Source: Pseudomonas rhizoryzae (GTDB lineage Bacteria > Pseudomonadota > Gammaproteobacteria > Pseudomonadales > Pseudomonadaceae). Taken from it: a stretch of 64,000 nt of DNA. A program made the translations under genes and the position numbers. The stretch covers positions 248,001 through 312,000 of the forward strand of contig NZ_SULM01000001.1 of NCBI RefSeq assembly GCF_005250615.1, given 5' to 3'. The notes under the pieces were generated by a model. That model made no database searches, was not told where the DNA came from, and was given only the letters and a program-made list of their open reading frames with translations. Shown here in pieces: positions 54,374-62,132 of the stretch (position 1 is the stretch's first letter; every line of letters begins with the position of its first letter).

Positions 54374-54615
54374 GACAATAATCCTGGCCGGTGACTCCGG
54401 CAAAGGAGAGAGGAGAAGGGGAAGGGCGGCGATTGTACCCGTCGTCTCCGGTGCTGTCAGGCCGCGACGATGGGCGCTCGCGCGGCCCGTCCAGCGGTCG
54501 CCTCGGTGATCCCTGATTCGTCCCGCGGCGTTATCGGCTTATAATCGCCGCCACTTCGCGGCCGGCCGGCTTGGTTTGCGTCCGCTTCTCTCCCGATTTC
54601 CGTGGTAGCTCCAAC

Positions 54616-55236
54616 ATGAAACGATCCAAAAGCAGCCGTCGCTGGCTGGATGAACACGTCAACGATCCCTTCGTGAAACGCGCTCAGAAAGACGGCCTGC
54701 GCTCGCGCTCCAGCTACAAGCTGATCGAGCTCAACGAGAAGGACAAACTGATCCGTCCCGGCATGCTGGTCATGGACCTGGGCTCGGCCCCCGGCGGCTG
54801 GTCGCAGGTGGCCGGCGGCATCGTCGGCGACCAGGGCCGCGTGGTGGCGACCGACATCCTGCCGATGGGCGCGCTGGATAACGTCGACTTCGTCCAGGGT
54901 GACTTCACCGACGACGCCGTCTTCCAGAAGATCCTCGGCGTGCTCGATGGTCGGCAACCCGATCTGATCGTGTCCGACATCGCCCCCAACATCAGTGGTG
55001 TCGCGGCGGCCGACCAGGCCGCGGCCATGTACCTGGTCGAGCTGACCCTCGACATGGTGCGCCAGGTGCTCAAGCCGGGCGGCAACTACGTGGTCAAGGT
55101 GTTCCAGGGCGAAGGCTCCGATGACTTCCTCAAGGACGTGCGCACCTCCTTCGAGAAGGTGTCGATCCGCAAGCCCGAAGCCTCGCGCCCGCGCTCGCGC
55201 GAGGTCTATCTGGTGGGCAGGGGATTCAAGGGCTGA
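54616..55236 (+). CDS. rlmE: 23S rRNA (uridine-2'-O)-methyltransferase RlmE/FtsJ
   Basis: 206-aa enzyme that methylates U2552 of 23S rRNA. The AdoMet site is [16 protein letters not shown] and the K-D-K-E catalytic set appears in [33 protein letters not shown] and [11 protein letters not shown]-terminal [20 protein letters not shown] is typical. In most gammaproteobacteria rlmE is followed by ftsH and faces yhbY; here it faces the FAD oxidoreductase and is followed by an AT-richer GIY-YIG gene. Confidence 0.95.
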   Translation: MKRSKSSRRWLDEHVNDPFVKRAQKDGLRSRSSYKLIELNEKDKLIRPGMLVMDLGSAPGGWSQVAGGIVGDQGRVVATDILPMGALDNVDFVQGDFTDDAVFQKILGVLDGRQPDLIVSDIAPNISGVAAADQAAAMYLVELTLDMVRQVLKPGGNYVVKVFQGEGSDDFLKDVRTSFEKVSIRKPEASRPRSREVYLVGRGFKG

Positions 55237-55456
55237 GGCAACCCCGCTTCCTTCGGCTCGATTCGCCGTTCACACCTCTTCACCTCGGATGGAACCGGGA
55301 TGGCCGGGCACTCGATGGCCACTTGCGCCGTAGTGAACCCTGACCTCTTGTACGGTCGAGTCTGAAACGGATTCGTTGCAATGGCACGAATCGACCGCCC
55401 GAGCGCCTGGATCGGCGTTGTGGGCACCTCTTACCCTATGTGCAATGGAAGGCGAC

Positions 55457-56278
55457 ATGCTGCTGTTCGATCTACTCACGCTCTGGGAACCTGGCTTCAC
55501 TGCCGAGAACGCCAAGGTTCACCTTGCACGGCACAACGGTAAGGAACACCCGCTGGACGTCTTTCTCGAGGGGCGATTCGACGCCTGGCAATCCTGGCAG
55601 ACGCAGCGCAATTTCCAGAAGGAGTTTGTCGTCTCGTTGATACAGGCCGGTCGTCCGACGCGTTGGTTGTTTGCCGGACTGTTCCGCAAGATTGGCAGTA
55701 CTTCACACACCGAGCCCCGCCCGCACTACCTCTATGAGCTCGAACGGATAGAGGCAGCCGAGGAGTGGGTAGGTCGACTCTATTTGGACAGCCAGTATAA
55801 AGAGCGCCATTCCTATCCGCTTGGTACGACCCTGGCCGCCGACTTGGTTGTCAGCGAGCTGCTATCCAAGCGGCTGACCATCGGCGACTTCCCGGGCTAT
55901 AAGTCCGTTAATTTGACGAAGGAGCATCTCGATATTGTGGTGCGCCAAGACGTTTCGACGTGGCGATCCGCCTTATCCAGCGTCAAAGGCATCTACCTGA
56001 TCACCGACAGCGCCACAGGGAAGCTTTATGTCGGCAAAGCTGACGGGGAAGACGGGATATGGGGACGCTGGTGCACCTATGCCGCCACTACGCACGGGGG
56101 CAATGTCGCTCTGAGGCAGGAATTCGGAATCGAGGCAGTCCCGGAGCGGAAATATGATCTTCGATTCTCGATACTGGAAATCACCGACCTCCATGCAATG
56201 AGTTCCGAAATATCGGCGCGGGAAAATCATTGGAAGGAAGTATTGTTGACCCGCTTGCATGGCTACAACCGGAATTAG
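55457..56278 (+). CDS. GIY-YIG nuclease-domain protein with unknown N-terminal domain
   Basis: 273-aa protein. The C-terminal ~100 residues are a GIY-YIG nuclease domain: GIYLITDSATGKLYVGKA, then the catalytic Arg in GRWCTYA, the metal-binding Glu in ARENHWKEVL and the closing GYNRN, so the active site looks intact. The N-terminal ~175 residues (LLFDLLTLWEPGFTAENAKV; AGRPTRWLFAGLFRKIG) are not recognised. The gene is clearly poorer in GC than its neighbours and follows rlmE in place of ftsH, suggesting horizontal acquisition. ATG 55457 has GGAAGG 4 bp upstream. A role in mobile-element or phage biology is only a guess. Confidence 0.8.
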   Translation: MLLFDLLTLWEPGFTAENAKVHLARHNGKEHPLDVFLEGRFDAWQSWQTQRNFQKEFVVSLIQAGRPTRWLFAGLFRKIGSTSHTEPRPHYLYELERIEAAEEWVGRLYLDSQYKERHSYPLGTTLAADLVVSELLSKRLTIGDFPGYKSVNLTKEHLDIVVRQDVSTWRSALSSVKGIYLITDSATGKLYVGKADGEDGIWGRWCTYAATTHGGNVALRQEFGIEAVPERKYDLRFSILEITDLHAMSSEISARENHWKEVLLTRLHGYNRN

Positions 56279-56670
56279 GTCCGTACGTCACTGAATTAAA
56301 AAAAGCCATGAGTGCTCGTCATGGTGCCTATCCGCGCGGGGGGCAGGTGGAAGCTGCTGGCTCCGGGCAGCTCGGTCAGTGAGGTCGGTACCGCGGAGAT
56401 GTGCGCACCACGGTCACCTGGCCGAGAGGTGAGCTACGGTCGAGTTCGGCGGGGCGCCTGAGCTTGAAGTCGGTACGGTGACCGGCGTTCAACAGGTTGG
56501 CCTACGGACAGTAGCGCGCAGCAAGTGCATCGACACCGGTAGCGCTGGGCGCACTGCCGTAGTCGGTTAAAGACGAGACGACCGCCCACCTTACAGCCGC
56601 GCCCTGTTCTGGCTATCGCGGGCGGCCTGACGCCAAAGCGCCAAGGCTATCCGGCGCCGGAGACTTGGGG
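56279..56670. other. 392-bp gap, nothing recognised apart from a terminator
   Basis: Between the GIY-YIG gene and the CheW gene, both of which end here. A terminator lies at 56298-56324 (listed separately). The rest is GC-rich, has no long frame with protein features, and may be scar sequence from insertion of the GIY-YIG gene. Confidence 0.5.
56298..56324 (-). terminator. Rho-independent terminator, minus-strand orientation
   Basis: CCATGA (56306-56311) and TCATGG (56319-56324) pair around a 7-nt loop. Seven A residues at 56298-56304 become a T-run after the stem on the minus strand. It would end transcription from the CheW/MCP operon, although 350 bp beyond its last stop codon, and lies just after the plus-strand GIY-YIG gene. 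Confidence 0.55.
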
Positions 56671-57141
56671 TCAGGCAGCTGTTGCAGCAGCGAGCTGAGT
56701 GAGTTCGTCTTCACCCAGCACCCGTTCCATGTCGAGCAGGACGACGAAGCCCGCGCCCTGCCTGGTCATGCCCGAGATGTAGTCGGTGCGGATCGAGGCC
56801 CCGAAGCGTGGGGCCGGCTCGATGCCGTCGGCGGCGATCTCCAGCACCTCGCAGACGGCGTCGACGACGATGCCGAACAACTGGGTCACGCCGTGGACCT
56901 GGGTTTCCAGGACCACGATGCAACTGCGCCTCGAGGTCTCGGTCACCTGGTCATGAAAGCGCACCCCGAGGTCCATCACCGGTACGGCGGCACCGCGCAG
57001 GTTGATGACGCCGCGCAGCGCGGGCGGCAGCAGGGGCACCGTCGTGACCGCGCCATACTCGATGATCTCCCGCACGCAGCCGGTATTCACCCCATAGCGC
57101 TCGTTGCCGAGCTGGAAGATGAGGAACTGACGGGACAGCAT
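56671..57141 (-). CDS. CheW-like chemotaxis coupling protein
   Basis: 156-aa single-domain CheW: QFLIFQLGNERYGVNTGCVR at the N-terminus, LPPALRGVINLRGAAVPVMD and GIVVDAVCEVLEIAADGIEP in the usual order. It links chemoreceptors to CheA. The ATG shares one base with the stop of the chemoreceptor gene just upstream (TGATG), so the two are made as a dedicated pair. A slight oddity is the Ala-rich C-terminus (LAAATAA). Confidence 0.93.
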   Translation of the reverse strand: MLSRQFLIFQLGNERYGVNTGCVREIIEYGAVTTVPLLPPALRGVINLRGAAVPVMDLGVRFHDQVTETSRRSCIVVLETQVHGVTQLFGIVVDAVCEVLEIAADGIEPAPRFGASIRTDYISGMTRQGAGFVVLLDMERVLGEDELTQLAAATAA

Positions 57142-58781
57142 CAGGCGTGCTCCTCGAAACGGGCGAAGCCGGCTGGCACGCCGCCCGCAGGGGCGCGCCG
57201 CGCGGTGTCCAGCGACGATGCCGGCTTCGAGCGCTTGGGTGCGGCGGCCTCCAGTGGTTTCACGGCGGATGAGCTGCTGAGGGTGAAGAATTCCATCAGT
57301 TGCTGAAGCTGCTCGGCCTGGCTGCTCATCTCTTCGGCGGTAGCGGCCAGTTCCTCGGACGCCGAGGCGTTCTGCTGGGTGACCTGGCTCAGTTGCAGCA
57401 TGGCGCTGTTGATCTGCCCGACGCCGGCACTCTGTTCTTCCGAGGCGGCGGTGATTTCCTGCACCAGGTCGGAGGTCTTGTTGATCGAGGGCACCATCTC
57501 GTCCAGCAAGGAGCCGGCGCGTTCGGCCAGGGCCACGCTGCCCTGGGCGACGTTGCCGATCTCCTGGGCGGCGACCTGGCTGCGTTCCGCCAGCTTGCGT
57601 ACCTCGGCGGCCACCACGGCGAAGCCCTTGCCATGCTCGCCGGCCCGGGCCGCTTCGATGGCCGCATTGAGCGCCAGCAGATTGGTCTGGTAGGCGATGT
57701 CGTCGATGATGCCGATCTTGTCGGCGATGGTCTTCATGGCGGTCAGAGTCTGGCCCACTGCCTGGCCCCCTTCGTTCGCCTCGCTCGCGGCCTTGCCGGC
57801 CATGCCATCGGTGACCTTGGCGTTCTCGGTGTTCTGGGCGATGGAGGCCGACATCTGCTCGACGCTGGCGCTGGTTTCCTCCACGGAAGCCGCCTGCTCG
57901 GTGCTGGCCTGGCTGATGCTCTGGGCGGTGGCGGAGATCTCTTCCGAGGCACTGGCCAGGCCATCGGAGGCGCTGCGTACGTCGCTGATGATCTGCGCCA
58001 GGCGCTGGCTCATGCCGTCCATGGCCCGTAGCAGCGCGGCGGTCTCGTCGCGACCTTCGGCGGCGATGCGCTGGGTCAGGTCGCCGGCGGCCAGGCGATC
58101 GGCAACGGCCACGGCAGCGCCTAGTGGCCGGGTGATGCTGCGACTCATCAGGAAGCCGAGCAGGATGCCGAAGGCCACCCCGAGGGCGATGATGCCGATC
58201 AGCGTCACGCGGCTGCGCTCATAGAGCTGGTCGGTCAGGTCGTTGGCGTCGCTGGCGTTCTGCTCCTTGCGCTTGGACAGCTCGTCCATCAGCGTACCCA
58301 CCTGGTCGCCATAGTGCCGCACGCTGGCGAGTTGGTCGTCCAGCACCGGATTGGCCTCACGCAGCGGCTGCTCACGGGCGATCGCCATGGCTTGATCCAG
58401 GCGGTTGGCATAGCTGTTGAGCAGTTCGTCGATCTGCCGGAAGTTGTTCGCCGAGGCCTCACTGGTGAACAGCGGTCGGGCCTTGGCCAGATAATCCCGC
58501 ACGTTCGCCAGCCCCTGTTTGACTTCCGCCTGGGCGCGGGTGCGGTCTTCGTCAGTGGTGGCGAGCAGGTAGTTGCCGCGGGCACGGCCTATGACGACGA
58601 GGTTCAGATTGGCTTCCTTGATATAGGAAAGCCCGAGCAATTCGCGCTGATAGAGTTGCGTCGCCAGATCGTTGATCTGACCACTGTTATTGAGTCCTAC
58701 CATCCCGACCACCAGGCTGATAGCCGCCACGGCGATAAAGGACACGATGAGACGAGTGCCAATCCGGAAATTCTTGAACAT
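57141..58781 (-). CDS. Methyl-accepting chemotaxis protein with 4HB sensor domain
   Basis: 546-aa chemoreceptor. First membrane segment about 10-30, periplasmic four-helix-bundle domain (about 35-185), second membrane segment about 190-212, HAMP, then a signalling domain with the tip sequence [20 protein letters not shown]. The C-terminal tail after about 490 is Ala/Pro/Lys-rich and ends ARFEEHA, without a classical NWETF pentapeptide. It is translationally coupled to its own CheW. The ligand is unknown. Confidence 0.93.
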   Translation of the reverse strand: MFKNFRIGTRLIVSFIAVAAISLVVGMVGLNNSGQINDLATQLYQRELLGLSYIKEANLNLVVIGRARGNYLLATTDEDRTRAQAEVKQGLANVRDYLAKARPLFTSEASANNFRQIDELLNSYANRLDQAMAIAREQPLREANPVLDDQLASVRHYGDQVGTLMDELSKRKEQNASDANDLTDQLYERSRVTLIGIIALGVAFGILLGFLMSRSITRPLGAAVAVADRLAAGDLTQRIAAEGRDETAALLRAMDGMSQRLAQIISDVRSASDGLASASEEISATAQSISQASTEQAASVEETSASVEQMSASIAQNTENAKVTDGMAGKAASEANEGGQAVGQTLTAMKTIADKIGIIDDIAYQTNLLALNAAIEAARAGEHGKGFAVVAAEVRKLAERSQVAAQEIGNVAQGSVALAERAGSLLDEMVPSINKTSDLVQEITAASEEQSAGVGQINSAMLQLSQVTQQNASASEELAATAEEMSSQAEQLQQLMEFFTLSSSSAVKPLEAAAPKRSKPASSLDTARRAPAGGVPAGFARFEEHA

Positions 58782-59686
58782 CTGAAGCTCCTACTGAGAA
58801 AGGCTGATGATCAAGATCAGCCAAAACCGACGGCGAGATAGCGGCGTCAATAGTCAGTCTTTCGGATTGGGGAATTTTAAATTTATAGTGGCCTTATGCC
58901 ACGGGGATGAATGGCAACTACTTATCGAAGTTATGCTGAGTTGTCCTGATAAAGATTTTTGCGATAGCGGTGAGCGTCTGCGCGAATCTCACGGAGCTCA
59001 AGCCATGTGCGGTGCCATACCTCTGGAGGGCAATCCGGGCGCGGCTTTGGGCGTCATGCTCCTGGTCTGGAAGCCAACATGGGCGTGCCGAACTCCCCGC
59101 AGGTCAATTTATGGAGTAATAGAGGGGAGACTGCCAATCACTGTCGAAAGTTTGAAAGTTCGCAGGCGGTGGGTAATGTGTTGAGTGGTTTTAAGATTGG
59201 GGTGGATAGAGTCGCTACTTATTAAAAATCGAAAATAATGAAACTGCGAAGTGCAGTCCTAGAGCAGTTCGCCGCCGAGGCGATATGCTTGGCTATCGCA
59301 CCTGAAATAAATTGTCCCGCGGGGAGATTGATCGGGCTTTGCTGGAAGATCTTAGGACCTCCTTCATTCTGCAAGAGGGTTTTGACCAACCTTGGTCAGT
59401 TGTCAGTGTTGCTGTTTAACGCTGGTGAAGACTGACACACGCTCGGAGTATCGCGGAGGGGCACGTCCAAGCATTCAGCCGTCGCGACCTGGCGCGCCCA
59501 GCGAACGGCGACCGTATCTTCATCGAGGAGGGTGACCGGAAAGCCGGGCCGGCCCATTTCCTAGTGCAGTTCCTTGCGAATGGGCGCGAGGTCATTGGCA
59601 TTGGCCCAATAGACGTCCAGGCAGAGCCCCAGGTAGCGACCGCCCTGGTCCAACTCGGGCGTCACCTGGGTGTGTTGAGGGCTGGC
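58782..59686. other. 905-bp gene-poor, AT-rich gap
   Basis: Bases about 58850-59260 are noticeably AT-rich against the rest of the window. No intact gene is recognised. At the right end the minus strand has an open stretch QVTPELDQGGRYLGLCLDVY then WANANDLAPIRKELH, a TAG stop near 59562, and a continuation in the same frame (EMGRPGFPVTLLDEDTVAVR), which looks like a gene broken by a stop codon (see findings). Confidence 0.55.
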
Positions 59687-60250
59687 TCATGCAGGCGCGG
59701 CGGCAGGGCGCAGGTAGGGCAGCATATGGGCGACGTAGTCGGTCTTGCCCAGCTCCACGCCTTGCGCCCGCAGGATGGCGTAGGCCGTCATCACATGGAA
59801 GTAGAACTGCGACAGCGCCCAATCGCGTACGTATTGCTCCGCCGAGAAATCGAACACCAGGCCCTGCGGCAGTTCATGGGCCAGGGGCGTTCCCTCGGCG
59901 ACCGGTGACTGTTCAGCCACCGTGCGCTCTACCACTACCAGCGTTTCGCTGATCCGCGCCCGCGCCTGGGCGAGCGTGCCAGGCTGCTCGGCGCCGTGGC
60001 GGCCCTCATCGAGCAGGGTCGTCAGCGAGGGCGGAAAGGGCTGGCCATGCAGGCGGAAAATGCCTTCCTGGGCCTGGACGCAGGCAAAGCGGATTTGGGT
60101 GGCGAGCGGGAACATGTCGGGCGCCAGGCGCGCCACCAGTAGCGCCTCGGCGGCACCGCCGGGTCGCTGCGCCTCTGCCTTGTCGAGCCAGGTCGACAAG
60201 GCCTGGAGCATGTTGGTGTAGGTGGGAACGAGGATATCGGTGAGCGTCAT
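59687..60250 (-). CDS. DUF1993 protein
   Basis: 187-aa soluble, helical protein. Family stretches are YTNMLQALSTWLDKAEAQ near the start, APDMFPLATQIRFACVQAQE, and SAEQYVRDWALSQFYFHVMT then AYAILRAQGVELGKTDYV. DUF1993 proteins have a DinB-like four-helix fold and are of unknown function. The ATG is at 60250. It lies 91 bp after the PNPOx-like gene on the same strand and may be co-transcribed. Confidence 0.85.
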   Translation of the reverse strand: MTLTDILVPTYTNMLQALSTWLDKAEAQRPGGAAEALLVARLAPDMFPLATQIRFACVQAQEGIFRLHGQPFPPSLTTLLDEGRHGAEQPGTLAQARARISETLVVVERTVAEQSPVAEGTPLAHELPQGLVFDFSAEQYVRDWALSQFYFHVMTAYAILRAQGVELGKTDYVAHMLPYLRPAAAPA

Positions 60251-60341
60251 GGCAGGTTCTCGAGAACTGAAGGGGGAGTTGGTCTGCTCAGCCGCAGGCG
60301 CCGGTGGGGAAGACCGTCGGGTGGGGCAGACTCATAGGGCC

Positions 60342-60974
60342 TTAGTAGAGCGTATTGGCGATGCGTTGCGGCAAGGCCTGGTCGTACGCCTCGCCATCCA
60401 CCTGCGTCGGGCACAGCTGCTTGAAGATCGCGCCGGGGGAGGGTAGTGCACTGCGTGCCAGGTGCTTGGAGGCATCCCATAGGCCAGCCCTGATCACCGC
60501 TCGGCTGCACTGAAAATAGACGCTGGTGACGCTGACTTCCAGCACCGTTCGCGGTCTTTGGCCATTGACCTCGAAGCGCGCCAGCAAGGCCGGATCGACC
60601 GCTATCCGGGCAGTGCCGTTGACGCGCAGGGTCTCGCCAATACCGGGAATCAGAAACAGCAGGGCCACCCTCGGGTCCTGGACGATATTGCGCAGCGTAT
60701 CCAGGCGATTGTTGCCACGGCGGTCGGGCAGATACAGCGTCTTGGCGTCGTGAACCTGGACGAATCCCGGCGCATCGCCACGCGGAGAGGCATCCAGCCC
60801 CTGAGATCCTGAAGAAGCCAGGACCACGAAGGACGCCGCCTCGATGAACGGCTGGTAGGCGGGATGGATGTGATCGACCTCTTTGAGCAGCGACGGTGCT
60901 GCGACCTGACCATAGAGGCTTTCCAGTGCCTGGATCGTAGTGATGTAGTCCTGCTTTTGCTGGTCCTGCTCCAT
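60342..60974 (-). CDS. Pyridoxamine 5'-phosphate oxidase-family (FMN-binding split-barrel) protein
   Basis: 210-aa protein with a flavin-reductase/PNPOx-like split barrel: FVVLASSGSQGLDASPRGDA then PGFVQVHDAKTLYLPDRRGN, and LLFLIPGIGETLRVNGTARI. This is the pattern of a subgroup distinct from true PdxH, so it may be an F420/FMN-type oxidoreductase of unknown substrate. The ATG at 60974 has AGGAG about 8 bp upstream; a start at 61025 would add 17 unconserved residues. Confidence 0.82.
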   Translation of the reverse strand: MEQDQQKQDYITTIQALESLYGQVAAPSLLKEVDHIHPAYQPFIEAASFVVLASSGSQGLDASPRGDAPGFVQVHDAKTLYLPDRRGNNRLDTLRNIVQDPRVALLFLIPGIGETLRVNGTARIAVDPALLARFEVNGQRPRTVLEVSVTSVYFQCSRAVIRAGLWDASKHLARSALPSPGAIFKQLCPTQVDGEAYDQALPQRIANTLY

Positions 60975-61298
60975 GCATGGCTCCTGGCTTGATGGGGTCT
61001 GCGCGCCCCTCGTTACAGGTTGCATGCCTGTGCTCTTCAGGTTCGACGGCTAAAGGGGCATGCTGAACTGTAGCCGATACGGACGACGACAGCCTGGAAC
61101 CAGGACGCGCTCCGGTGTCGGCGCGCCACGCCAAGGGCGTCTGCCCGCCGTGCGAATAGTCCGTTGGACGAGCAAAGCGCAGTCGACCTTATACTCATGG
61201 CGCTTTGCAGCTGTCCCAGAAGACCCGGCAGGCGAATGCGCCTGACCCGGCAATCACCCGAGAACCCCCCCGTTGGTTAACCAGGAGAAGACACCCCG
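60975..61298. promoter_or_regulatory. 324-bp divergent promoter region
   Basis: No gene is seen. On the plus strand TATACT at 61190-61195 is the best -10 candidate for the glutathione S-transferase gene; no good -35 matches it at normal spacing. GGAG about 9 bp before ATG 61299 is the ribosome-binding site. Confidence 0.35.
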
Positions 61299-62003
61299 AT
61301 GACCACGCCGCTACGCCTGTACGAATTGACCGGTGCCGATGACAGCTGCCGCTTCAGCCCCTATTGCTGGCGCGTGCGGCTGGCGCTCGCCCATAAGGGG
61401 CTGCCAGTCGAAACCCTTGCCTGGCGCTTCCATGAGAAGGAGGCCATTGCCTTTTCCGGACAGGGCAAGGTACCGGTGCTGGTCGACGGCGAGCAGTGGG
61501 TGAGCGACAGCTGGGCCATCGCCGAGTACCTGGATCGCCAATACCCCGAGCGGCCCTCGCTGCTGGGCGATACCTCGCTCAAGGCGCTGACGCGCTTCAT
61601 CAATCAGTGGGTCGCCGAGAGTGTCCATCCGGCGCTGGCGCGGTTGATCCTGCCCGATGTCCATGCCGTGCTGGATGAGGCCGACCAGGACTATTTCAAG
61701 CGGACCCGAGAGGCGGCGTTCGGGGTGTCACTGGAGGCCCTGGCCGCGCAGCGCGATAGCTCGCTGCAGGCATTTCGCGAGGTCCTGAAGCCGCTGCGCA
61801 GCACCCTGGCACTGCAGGACTACCTGGCCGGTGATGCCCCGGCCTATGCCGATCACATCGTCTTTGGCGCCTTCCAATGGGCCCGGGTCGTCAGCAGGCA
61901 ACCACTATTGTCCCCGGACGATTCCATCACTGGCTGGTGCGAGCGGATGCTCGATGCCTACGACGGGGTTGCCCGGCAGACACCGGCGGCAGCTGAACGC
62001 TAG
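61299..62003 (+). CDS. Glutathione S-transferase family protein
   Basis: 234-aa cytosolic enzyme. The N-terminal thioredoxin-like domain has SPYCWRVRLALAHKGLPVET (Ser/Cys region near the glutathione thiol), the cis-Pro in GKVPVLVD and the Ser in VSDSWAIAEYLDRQYPERP. The helical C-terminal domain starts near residue 85. It resembles the beta-etherase/LigE-like group more than classical beta GSTs. It stands alone, divergent from the PNPOx-like gene. Confidence 0.9.
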   Translation: MTTPLRLYELTGADDSCRFSPYCWRVRLALAHKGLPVETLAWRFHEKEAIAFSGQGKVPVLVDGEQWVSDSWAIAEYLDRQYPERPSLLGDTSLKALTRFINQWVAESVHPALARLILPDVHAVLDEADQDYFKRTREAAFGVSLEALAAQRDSSLQAFREVLKPLRSTLALQDYLAGDAPAYADHIVFGAFQWARVVSRQPLLSPDDSITGWCERMLDAYDGVARQTPAAAER

Positions 62004-62015
62004 CCGAGTCGAGCT

Positions 62016-62049
62016 GGCGGCTCGCGATTTTGCGATTTCGCGAGCCGCC
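62016..62049. terminator. Strong 12-bp hairpin between convergent genes
   Basis: GGCGGCTCGCGA (62016-62027) and TCGCGAGCCGCC (62038-62049) pair perfectly around a 10-nt loop. It lies between the ends of the GST gene and the minus-strand rlhA gene and probably terminates both, although T-runs are short. Confidence 0.6.
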
Positions 62050-62132
62050 GCCTAGCCAGAGGTGCGCAACTACACCGCTACGAGCAGGCCAGCGACATCA
62101 ACCAAGGCCGGATTCGCAGAACCTTTCAGGGC

